From contig DCIO01000119.1 of NCBI GenBank assembly GCA_002315885.1, positions 1,041 to 14,698 of the forward strand: a stretch of 13,658 bases of DNA, given 5' to 3'. Positions 7,639-13,658 of the stretch are shown piece by piece (the first letter of the stretch is position 1; the number at the start of each line of letters is the position of its first letter). The notes below the pieces were generated by a model. That model worked only from the letters and a program-made list of their open reading frames with translations. It made no database searches and was not told where the DNA came from. This DNA comes from Lentisphaeria bacterium UBA1724. GTDB lineage: Bacteria > Verrucomicrobiota > Lentisphaeria > Oligosphaerales > Oligosphaeraceae. Position numbers and translations under genes: made by a program.

Positions 7639-9744
7639 ATGAAAAAGATTTTTTCTGCATTCTTGTTTGTTTTTCTCGCCACGGGGCTTTTTGCCGCGGA
7701 TTCCATCAAATTGAAGAAGCCCGAAAATGGCGCGTTGGTTTCTCCGTTGACGACTTTGCAGCGCCTGGTGGCATTTGCCCCTGAGGCGAATCGTCGTGCG
7801 ATATGGGATGACCGGATTTTCATGCAGCGCGTCAACCAGGCTCCTGGCGCGGATCTTCCCGAGGGCGAGGAACTCCGTTGGGAATACACGGGTGCTATGG
7901 AGAAGCCCGTATTCCATGTGCTGATTGCGGATAACGAGGCATTTGAGAATGCCCGCTCCTTTGATTACGAGGCGACTTCCATTCGTTTCTATAACCTCTT
8001 TCCCGGTCTGACCTGCTACTGGAAGGTCTTGGCGCTGGATGAGAAGAGGACGGTGGTGGCGGAGAGCAGTGTCTACTCCTTTACCTGCGAGGCGGGGGTT
8101 CCCCGTGTCCTCTATGTCCCTGGCGGAAGCAACTTCCGCGACCTGGGCGGTTTGTATGCCGCTGGTGATTTGATGATTCCCTGCGGAATGCTCTACCGTT
8201 CTTCCGCCATTGCGGTGCCTCAGCACGAGGACGCCTTCGGCATTGCCACCGAGCTGGATCTCCGTTGGAAGAATGAGACCAATGGCCAGACGGCCTCCGT
8301 CTGGGGCGAAAATGCCAAGTATCTGAATATCCCTGCGAAGCTCTACGGCGCCATGTTCACTTCCAGCGGAATGGCCAACTATGCGGAGCTCTTCCGTGTC
8401 TTTACGAAAGCGGAGAACTACCCGATTCATTTCCACTGCGTTGTGGGCGCCGACCGCACGGGAACCCTGGCTTTCCTGTTGGAAGCCGTGCTGGGTGTCT
8501 CCGAGGAGGGAATCCGCGTGGATTATCTCTTCTCCAGTTTCTCCAGCCCGCGTTATTTCAATGCGATTGACGCACTGATTCGTGGCATGGACGCCTTTGC
8601 CGTCAATGCGGATGACTGCCTGCAGTGCAAGGCCGAGCGCTATCTGCTGAAGGCGGGTGTGACTGCGGAGGAAATCCGTGCGTTCCAGAAGTTGGTGCTG
8701 GGTGATGATGTGCCTATTTCTCCCGTGTTGGATACCTGGCTGAAGATTGACGCGATGAAAGCCGCCTTCACGAGAGAAGTGAAGGTGGAGTTTCCCGAGA
8801 CCTCTCCTTTGTCTGGAAAGATGCTCCAGTGCGGGAAGGAATTTGTCTTCCAGACTCCGGAGCGTGTGAATGACCCGCTGGTGTTTGCAGGCAGCAATGA
8901 TGCGGGCGCGGTGCTTTTCCAGTTGCGCAATGACGCCAATGCAATCTCCTACGGTGCATTCCGTGGCGCATCCCTGAAGGAAGACGCCTACGTCATGCTG
9001 GATCCCGTGGCGAAGATTGCCTATCTGGCTCCCAATGGCACCACCAATTGGACCAAGAAGGAATTGTCGGTTGCCACATTCCCCCTGGAGCCCCTTTGCG
9101 AGACCACCATCGTGCTCCAGCCAGCGTCTGTGGCTATTCCCGAGGGATTCACCCAGAAACCCATCGTGATTCAGGACAACTCCTTCATCGTGGCGCCCTC
9201 CGACAAGGCCGCTCCCGTCATTGACGGCAAGCTGGATGACGAGATGTGGACTTCCCAGAAGAGCTATCCTCTTTGCACCATCGATGGTACTCCCGCGGTT
9301 TCCAACCGTGTGGGCGTCACCATGGGCACCAATCCCGAGCATGATATCCTCTATTTCGCCGTGAAGTTGGAGGACAATACCTTTGTTGGGAGCCAGCGAG
9401 AACGGGATCGCGAGTGCTGGTCCGATGACGAAATCGAGATTTTCATCAGCGCGGTGGGTTCCAGCACCTACTACCAGCTGATTTTCAACCGCGTGGGCTC
9501 CATCCTGGACGGCATTGGGCAGAATACCGCTTGGACCATCGAGGGCATGGAATACAAGTGCGCCGAATGTGACGGCGGGTGGGTGCTGGAGGCTTCCATT
9601 CCGCTGGCGCAGTTGAATCTGCCTAACGCCATCGAAATCAACCTCTGCACCACGGATGTGCCTGGAAATATCCAGCGCAATTTGGGCGCTACCGGTGGCG
9701 TCTATCATAATCGCGAGGCCCTGCGGCCAATCTTGCTGAAATAA
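7639..9744 (+). CDS. Exported Y_phosphatase3-type (CX5R) phosphatase with Fn3-like and CBM9-like domains (paralogue 2)
   Basis: This 701-residue protein is a tandem paralogue of the gene before it. It has a textbook signal peptide (MKKIFSAFLFVFLATGLFA, cut probably after residue 19 or 20), then PENGALVSPLT (28-38), an Fn3-like domain (about 65-150), NFRDLGG (165-171), and the P-loop HCVVGADRTG with C267 and R273. An unassigned domain (about 375-500) and a CBM9-like C-terminus (about 525-701, with VIDGKLDDEMW and SDDEIEIFIS) follow. GADRTGTLAFLLE and NYAELFR are identical in both copies, while the N-terminal and C-terminal thirds have diverged. It carries the same alanine in place of the usual P-loop lysine. 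The 33-base spacer has no clear Shine-Dalgarno, so it is probably co-transcribed with paralogue 1. It should act in the periplasm, on the cell surface or outside the cell. Phosphatase activity is predicted; the substrate is unknown. Confidence 0.88.
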   Translation: MKKIFSAFLFVFLATGLFAADSIKLKKPENGALVSPLTTLQRLVAFAPEANRRAIWDDRIFMQRVNQAPGADLPEGEELRWEYTGAMEKPVFHVLIADNEAFENARSFDYEATSIRFYNLFPGLTCYWKVLALDEKRTVVAESSVYSFTCEAGVPRVLYVPGGSNFRDLGGLYAAGDLMIPCGMLYRSSAIAVPQHEDAFGIATELDLRWKNETNGQTASVWGENAKYLNIPAKLYGAMFTSSGMANYAELFRVFTKAENYPIHFHCVVGADRTGTLAFLLEAVLGVSEEGIRVDYLFSSFSSPRYFNAIDALIRGMDAFAVNADDCLQCKAERYLLKAGVTAEEIRAFQKLVLGDDVPISPVLDTWLKIDAMKAAFTREVKVEFPETSPLSGKMLQCGKEFVFQTPERVNDPLVFAGSNDAGAVLFQLRNDANAISYGAFRGASLKEDAYVMLDPVAKIAYLAPNGTTNWTKKELSVATFPLEPLCETTIVLQPASVAIPEGFTQKPIVIQDNSFIVAPSDKAAPVIDGKLDDEMWTSQKSYPLCTIDGTPAVSNRVGVTMGTNPEHDILYFAVKLEDNTFVGSQRERDRECWSDDEIEIFISAVGSSTYYQLIFNRVGSILDGIGQNTAWTIEGMEYKCAECDGGWVLEASIPLAQLNLPNAIEINLCTTDVPGNIQRNLGATGGVYHNREALRPILLK

Positions 9745-9756
9745 TCCGGAACTCTT

Positions 9757-9778
9757 AGGGCTGGTATTATCTAGCCCT
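9757..9778. terminator. Hairpin between convergent genes, possible bidirectional terminator
   Basis: AGGGCTGG (9757-9764) pairs with CTAGCCCT (9771-9778), one G-U pair included, around the loop TATTAT. It begins 13 bases after the second phosphatase stop and ends 6 bases before the dus stop on the other strand, so it fills the 39-base convergent gap. T-runs are short on both sides, so termination strength is uncertain. GCCCT (9774-9778) could alternatively pair with AGGGC (9786-9790). Confidence 0.5.
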
Positions 9779-9783
9779 TTGGG

Positions 9784-10725
9784 TTAGGGCCTTTGGCTAG
9801 GCCTTGGCATTTGTTGTACGATATTTTTGAATTGTTGGGAGTCTCTGCCGAATAGATTTGCGGCCATCTGGAGATAGAAGCCCAGGTGAGTTCCTGCGGT
9901 CTGGAATTCCTGGAGCAACGCATATTTTTCCTGTGTGCTCCAGGAAGGTGGGTCCTCGCCATTCAGGCGCTTTTCGATATCTTGGACCAGGCGGGGATTT
10001 TTGAGGAGTCCCCGCGCGGGTGCGACGGCGTCCATCCCGCATTTTTGGAACATATTGATGGCGTCTTCTGGGGTAAAGAGGTCGCCACTGCCCACAAGTG
10101 GTATATCCTGCAATTCCTTACGGGCGTTTTTCAGGCGTTCCAGACCATCGGGGATAGGACGATAGAGTTCCTGGACAGTCCGGAAATGCACGGTGACAAA
10201 ATCGGGCTGTGCTTCTCGTAGAGCGGGAGCGATGCGGGCATGGAATTCCTGGGGAGAGTCGAAGCCCATGCGGACTTTGACTCCCACGGGACAATCCACC
10301 GCGCTTTTGAGGGCCGAGACCGCTTCCGCAATCCACTCGGGATACTTCAATTGCGCACCACCCGCGCCATTGCCCACCACAATCTGGCTGGGACAGGCGC
10401 AGTTGAGGTCGATGCCGCGGGCGCCCAATTTGCGTAATCCCGCGGCGGCTTTGGCGATGCGTGGCGCATCCGTCCCCATGAGTTGTACCAGGATAGGTAG
10501 CCCCGTGGCGTTGTATTGGGCGAGCCAATCCCGCAATCGTGCGGCACGGGGGACGGCGACGGAAATCCTGAGGAACGGCGTCCACCAGGCGCGTATCCAT
10601 TGGTGTCGTGTGAGGATTTTCAGGAATTCGCCTTCGGTGACGCCCTCCATGGGGCCAGGGATGACCCGCGTGGGGAGGAATTCGCCGAAGCGCGGCAGAA
10701 CGAATGGCGTGTTGGCATTCGACAT
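9784..10725 (-). CDS. dus: tRNA-dihydrouridine synthase (Dus family), divergent
   Basis: Dus enzymes are FMN-dependent and reduce uridine to dihydrouridine in the tRNA D-loop or variable region, using NADPH, in the cytoplasm. The protein has 313 residues, a normal Dus length. It starts with a typical strand and loop, VIPGPMEGVT (21-30). DLNCACPSQ (106-114) gives catalytic C111, where the family usually has NxGCP. VKVRMGF supplies K150 and VTVHFRT supplies H180, both flavin or substrate residues, and the phosphate-binding region reads GSGDLF (212-217) and ARGLLKNP (237-244). Two family glycine or asparagine positions are changed (G to A before the catalytic Cys; GNGD to GSGD), so subfamily (A, B or C) cannot be assigned. 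It is the last gene of the minus-strand run, 13 bases after waaF, with a weak AGCAGG before its ATG. Family call firm, subfamily unknown. Confidence 0.9.
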   Translation of the reverse strand: MSNANTPFVLPRFGEFLPTRVIPGPMEGVTEGEFLKILTRHQWIRAWWTPFLRISVAVPRAARLRDWLAQYNATGLPILVQLMGTDAPRIAKAAAGLRKLGARGIDLNCACPSQIVVGNGAGGAQLKYPEWIAEAVSALKSAVDCPVGVKVRMGFDSPQEFHARIAPALREAQPDFVTVHFRTVQELYRPIPDGLERLKNARKELQDIPLVGSGDLFTPEDAINMFQKCGMDAVAPARGLLKNPRLVQDIEKRLNGEDPPSWSTQEKYALLQEFQTAGTHLGFYLQMAANLFGRDSQQFKNIVQQMPRPSQRP

Positions 10726-10738
10726 AGATGCCTGCTAG

Positions 10739-11803
10739 TCAGCCTCGCAGGGTATCCAGCAATTCCACTGCCTTGCTTGCGGGCAGTTTTGCCATGCAGA
10801 GATATTTATGATAGCCTTCCCATGGGCAGACCCGTTGCAGACAGGGCCTGCAATCCACATCCGCAGTCATGATTTCCCAGGGTGCCCCCAGAGGCCCCGT
10901 GGCGATATTGTCGGTGGAGGCGAAGAGTGCTACGCCTTTGGTGCCCACGGCGGCGGCCAGATGCATGGAGCCCGAGTCGTTTGCCACCACGGCATCCGCA
11001 TTGGCCAGGACACTCATCAGACCGGGCAATTTGGTCTTGCCAGCCAGATTCAATGCGCCTGGGGCGACTTGGGCAATGCGTGAACAGAGGGCGTTCTCCT
11101 TCTCCGTACCAACCAGCACCACTTTCCCGCTTGTCTGCAGGACGTGCTTTGCGACCTCGGCATAATTCTCCTCGGGCCACTGCTTGGCAGGACCGTATGC
11201 CGCGCCTGGCGCCAGCGCAACCCACCCACCGCCTTTCGTGATGCCGAATTCCGCCGCCAGGGCGTCATCCACACGGAGACTGGGGCATTCTGCCGTAAAT
11301 TGAATCGCTCCCACGGGACGCATCAAATCCAGATACCAGGAGAGCTGATGCCATTGTCCTTCGCCCTCGTGGTGATGCCACTGGGGCAGGCGATCCGTCA
11401 GCATCCATCCGCGGAAATTCCCACCACGCCCCAGCCGACGGGGAATTCCGCATTTCCAAAAATCCATGGCGCTCCCAAAAGAATTCGGCAAGACAACGCC
11501 CAAGCCGAAATCGTGGGATTTGACTGTCTGGCGGGCGTCGTCGTCCAGGCGTTTTCCCTGGAAGGGTATGACGCCGTCAATCCAGGGTGCGGCGCTCCAG
11601 AGAGGCGCCAATCCCGCGGGGGCGCAGGCCCAGAGCGGGGTGTCCTTTGGGAGGGCGTTCTTGAGTTGCCAGGTGGCGGGGAGCGTCATTAGGATATCTC
11701 CCAGCCAATTGGTGGAGCGGATGAGGACGCCATTGCGCCAGTCGATTTCACCCAGTGGCTTGACTGGGTGGTCGAAGGAGATGATTTTCGGCTGGTATGG
11801 CAT
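10739..11803 (-). CDS. waaF: Lipopolysaccharide heptosyltransferase II-like, glycosyltransferase family 9
   Basis: GT9 heptosyltransferases move heptose from ADP-heptose to the LPS inner core on the cytoplasmic face of the inner membrane; WaaF adds the second heptose. The 354-residue protein has the N-terminal motif VLIRSTNWLGDILMTLPA (26-43) with conserved D36. The C-terminal nucleotide-sugar domain has ALAPGAAYGPAKQWP (196-210), where the conserved lysine lies, and NDSGSMHLAAA (275-285). A cysteine-rich tail, C318-C321-C326-C336 in the pattern CRPCLQRVCPWEGYHKYLC, resembles the WaaF C-terminus and favours WaaF over WaaC. About 20 residues precede the first beta strand, slightly more than usual. 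Its ATG lies two bases after the accD stop with no Shine-Dalgarno, suggesting coupling. It works in the same pathway as waaA at the other end of the window. Acceptor specificity is inferred. Confidence 0.88.
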   Translation of the reverse strand: MPYQPKIISFDHPVKPLGEIDWRNGVLIRSTNWLGDILMTLPATWQLKNALPKDTPLWACAPAGLAPLWSAAPWIDGVIPFQGKRLDDDARQTVKSHDFGLGVVLPNSFGSAMDFWKCGIPRRLGRGGNFRGWMLTDRLPQWHHHEGEGQWHQLSWYLDLMRPVGAIQFTAECPSLRVDDALAAEFGITKGGGWVALAPGAAYGPAKQWPEENYAEVAKHVLQTSGKVVLVGTEKENALCSRIAQVAPGALNLAGKTKLPGLMSVLANADAVVANDSGSMHLAAAVGTKGVALFASTDNIATGPLGAPWEIMTADVDCRPCLQRVCPWEGYHKYLCMAKLPASKAVELLDTLRG

Positions 11804-11805
11804 GG

Positions 11806-12648
11806 CTAGCAGTTGAAATCCCGCAGCAGTCCAGAGAGGACATTCCGGAGGTCTTTGCGTTCCACGATGGCGTCAATGAAGCCGTGTTCCAGCAGATATT
11901 CCGAACGCTGGAAATTTTCGGGGAGTTTTTGGCGTGTGGTCTGTTCTACGACGCGTGGTCCTGCGAAGCCGATGAGCGCGTGTGGTTCTGCCAGGATAAT
12001 GTCCCCTAGTGAGGCAAAGGACGCGGTGACACCGCCGGTGGTGGGGTCTGTGAGGATGATAATCGTAGGCAATCCCGCTTCGTCATGGCGTTCCAGAGCG
12101 GCTGCGGTCTTTGCCATCTGCATTAGTGACAGGGCGCCTTCCTGCATACGTGCGCCTCCCGATGCGGTCACAATCACCAGCGGCAGTTCGCGTTTGGTGG
12201 TCCATTCGGCAAGGCGGGTGATTTTTTCGCCAACTACGGAGCCCATGCTGGCACCCATGAAACGGAAATCCATGACGCCGAGTCCGAAGCGCCGACCATC
12301 CAGGTAGGCTTTGCCGGTAACCACGGCTTCCGTCAGGCCCGTCTTCTCCTGGGACTCCTTCAGCTTTTTCGGATAGGAGCCATCTCCCGCAAAATTCAGC
12401 GGGTCTACGGAGCGGAGTTTTGCGTCCATTTCCGTGAAGCCCTTGGAGCCGCTGTCGGTCAGGAGATGGATGCGTTCCATGGCCGTCAGAGGCGAATAGA
12501 AGCCACAGGCGGGGCAGACGCCATAATGGGCCAGCAGGTCGCGCTTGTAGACGACTTCGCCGCAGGCTTTGCATTTCGACCATAGCCCCGCGGGAATCTC
12601 TTTGCGCTCGCCTAAGTTAAAAGATGTGACTGTATCATGTATGGACAT
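11806..12648 (-). CDS. accD: Acetyl-CoA carboxylase carboxyltransferase subunit beta
   Basis: AccD pairs with AccA to move carboxyl from carboxybiotin on AccB to acetyl-CoA, making malonyl-CoA for fatty acid synthesis in the cytoplasm. The protein has 280 residues, typical for AccD. The N-terminal zinc ribbon is intact, with C26, C29, C45 and C48 (CKAC...CPAC). The crotonase-fold carboxyltransferase domain shows SGGARMQEG (163-171), PTTGGVTASFA (202-212) and GFAGPRVVEQT (227-237), which bind acetyl-CoA and form oxyanion holes. No accA, accB or accC is in the window, so the complex is encoded at separate loci. The start at 12648 follows the radC stop by nine bases, and the stop precedes waaF by two, placing it inside the minus-strand operon. 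No clear Shine-Dalgarno is seen. Identification is firm. Confidence 0.97.
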   Translation of the reverse strand: MSIHDTVTSFNLGERKEIPAGLWSKCKACGEVVYKRDLLAHYGVCPACGFYSPLTAMERIHLLTDSGSKGFTEMDAKLRSVDPLNFAGDGSYPKKLKESQEKTGLTEAVVTGKAYLDGRRFGLGVMDFRFMGASMGSVVGEKITRLAEWTTKRELPLVIVTASGGARMQEGALSLMQMAKTAAALERHDEAGLPTIIILTDPTTGGVTASFASLGDIILAEPHALIGFAGPRVVEQTTRQKLPENFQRSEYLLEHGFIDAIVERKDLRNVLSGLLRDFNC

Positions 12649-12657
12649 GACAGTAAT

Positions 12658-13401
12658 TTAATCCATCTTCGATTTTCTTTTTTGCAGTGGCGCATCCATC
12701 AATCCAGACTGCACAAAACTGAAGTATCCCTTGCCCAGGGGATCGCCTTCCGTTGAACCTAAGATGATGTGGTCCATGACGCGGATGTCCAGCAATTGTC
12801 CTGCTGCCGAAAGGGTCGTCGTCAAGGCGATATCTTCTTTGGAGGGACGGGGATCTCCCGAGGGGTGATTATGTGCCAGGACCACCCGCAGGCATCCGAT
12901 GCGTATGGCGGTGCGGAAGACTTCCCGCGCGTGTGCCAGGGAGCGGTCCATGAGTCCGATGGTCACGCATTCATCGGCGATGACTCGATTCTGGGTGTTG
13001 AGTAGCAGCACGTGGAATTCTTCCTGATTCGGGTTGAGAATGCGCGTGCGCAGATAACTCGCTACGGTGCTGGGGGAGGAGACGGTCACTTGCTCGGGTA
13101 GGGACTCCTGCGCTAGACGCCGACCTAGCTCAAAGGCCGCCGCCAGGGTCACCGCTTTCGCTGGACCTATGCCAGAAAATTGGCATAGCTCGCCAATGGG
13201 TGCGCTGGATAAACGGGGGAGGCTGCCGTCGAAATGCTCCAGCAACCGCGCGCCCACTATGGCGGCACTCTGACCGCGGACCCCCGTGCGCAACAAAATC
13301 GCCAGGAGCTCCGGCACAGACAACGCCCGGGCGCCTAATCGTTCTAAACGCTCCCGAGGACGCTCATCCGCGGGTAAATCGGATATCAGGAATGTTGTCA
13401 T
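12658..13401 (-). CDS. radC: RadC family JAMM/MPN+ domain protein
   Basis: The protein has 247 residues, full length for RadC. The N-terminal region (about 1-100) is the UPF0758 helical part with a helix-hairpin-helix-like turn FSGIGPAKA (75-83). The C-terminal JAMM metalloprotease-like domain has E127 or E128 upstream and HNHPSGDPRPSKED (177-190), giving the zinc ligands H177, H179 and D190. The ending GKGYFSF is usual; a short basic tail follows. The family was named for a DNA repair phenotype in E. coli that was later attributed to another gene, so its true function is unresolved; the metal site is complete here. It is the first gene of the minus-strand run and has no Shine-Dalgarno before its ATG. 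Its upstream region holds two hairpins and a 9-base repeat array. Confidence 0.95.
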   Translation of the reverse strand: MTTFLISDLPADERPRERLERLGARALSVPELLAILLRTGVRGQSAAIVGARLLEHFDGSLPRLSSAPIGELCQFSGIGPAKAVTLAAAFELGRRLAQESLPEQVTVSSPSTVASYLRTRILNPNQEEFHVLLLNTQNRVIADECVTIGLMDRSLAHAREVFRTAIRIGCLRVVLAHNHPSGDPRPSKEDIALTTTLSAAGQLLDIRVMDHIILGSTEGDPLGKGYFSFVQSGLMDAPLQKRKSKMD

Positions 13402-13420
13402 GAGATGGGATGGGAAGGCT

Positions 13421-13435
13421 TGGCTGAAACAGCCA
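13421..13435 (-). other. Small hairpin in the radC leader
   Basis: TGGCTG (13421-13426) and CAGCCA (13430-13435) form a perfect six-base stem with a three-base loop. It lies 19 bases upstream of the radC ATG, so it would be in the mRNA leader if transcription begins upstream, near the position where ribosomes load. No known riboswitch or attenuator pattern is recognised. Confidence 0.5.
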
Positions 13436-13449
13436 TTTCGCGGTTTCTT

Positions 13450-13470
13450 CGCGGCAACAAAATTGCCGCG
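13450..13470 (-). other. Strong hairpin between radC and the repeat array
   Basis: CGCGGCAA (13450-13457) pairs perfectly with TTGCCGCG (13463-13470) around a five-base loop. No T-run follows on either strand, so a standard intrinsic terminator is unlikely. It could mark the end of a neighbouring transcript, a leader structure of the radC operon or a protein-binding inverted repeat. It ends eight bases before the repeat array. Confidence 0.6.
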
Positions 13471-13478
13471 TACAGAAC

Positions 13479-13658
13479 CCTAGGCTCCCTAGGCCTCCTA
13501 GGCTTCCTAGGCTTCCTAGGCTTCCTAGGCCTCCTAGGCTTCCTAGGCTTCCTAGGCTTCCTAGGCTTCCTAGGCTTCCTAGGCTCCCTAGGCCTCCTAG
13601 GCTCCCTAGGCTCCCTAGGCTCCCTAGGCTCCCTAGGCTTCCTAGGCTTCCTAGGCTT
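13479..13658. repeat. Tandem array of a 9-base unit CCTAGGCYY, 20 copies, continuing past the window
   Basis: From 13479 to the last base the sequence is 20 head-to-tail copies of a 9-base unit with no insertion or deletion. The first seven bases, CCTAGGC, never change; the last two are TT (11 copies), TC (6 copies) or CT (3 copies). The order of last two bases is TC, CT, TT x3, CT, TT x5, TC, CT, TC x4, TT x3. Each unit contains the palindrome CCTAGG. The period is three codons, but one frame on each strand has a stop in every unit, and no start or ribosome site leads into the array, so it is probably non-coding. It lies upstream of the radC operon. It is a minisatellite-type repeat; its role is unknown. 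Confidence 0.97.

Noticed and set aside
7303..9708. Long open frame (801 codons) on the minus strand across both phosphatase genes
   Set aside because: It is also codon-aligned and due to avoidance of TTA, CTA and TCA; it crosses the gap between two well-supported genes and shows no recognisable motif.
13450..13470. Intrinsic terminator at the strong hairpin upstream of radC
   Set aside because: No T-run follows the stem on either strand; kept only as a hairpin.
13479..13658. CRISPR array or coding repeat
   Set aside because: There are no spacers: units are contiguous 9-mers, far shorter than CRISPR repeats. One frame on each strand has a stop in every unit and no start leads in, so coding is unlikely.

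Overview
The window carries eight protein-coding genes. They lie on two converging units: a plus-strand run from 1 to 9744 and a minus-strand run from 13401 down to 9784. It looks like the chromosome of a Gram-negative bacterium, because it contains a Kdo transferase and a lipopolysaccharide heptosyltransferase. The sequence is moderately GC-rich. Genes are tightly packed, and most starts lack a clear Shine-Dalgarno sequence. Secreted Y_phosphatase3-type proteins ending in a CBM9-like domain, next to a cytoplasmic GH36 enzyme, would suit a carbohydrate-degrading member of the PVC group (for example Lentisphaerota or a relative). That placement is inference with low to moderate confidence; no rRNA or other taxonomic marker is present.

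Plus strand. The window opens inside waaA (kdtA), the Kdo transferase, of which the last ~202 residues are present. Three bases later comes hrpB, a complete DEAH-type ATP-dependent helicase. The hrpB stop overlaps the start of a GH36 alpha-galactosidase. These three genes are close enough to be one transcript. A 125-base gap follows, with a strong hairpin, a short direct repeat, a weak -10-like box and the clearest ribosome binding site in the window. It leads into two tandem paralogous genes for large exported proteins. Each has a signal peptide, a conserved N-terminal strip, an Fn3-like domain, a Y_phosphatase3-type catalytic domain (CX5R), an unassigned domain and a C-terminal CBM9-like domain.

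Minus strand. Transcription would start upstream of 13401 and run radC, accD, waaF, dus, with gaps of 9, 2 and 13 bases, so this is very probably one operon. It mixes a RadC-family JAMM protein, the acetyl-CoA carboxylase beta subunit (first step of fatty acid synthesis), the inner-core heptosyltransferase and a tRNA-dihydrouridine synthase. accD and waaF both serve the envelope, as does waaA at the other end. The two units meet at 9745-9783, where a hairpin could end transcription from both sides.

Upstream of radC are two perfect hairpins and then a striking array of a 9-base unit (CCTAGGCYY): 20 exact-period copies from 13479 to the end of the window, where it is still running. This array and the twin phosphatase/CBM9 proteins are the most unusual items here. 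There is no tRNA, rRNA, CRISPR array, transposase or phage gene, and no gene-free stretch over 300 bases.
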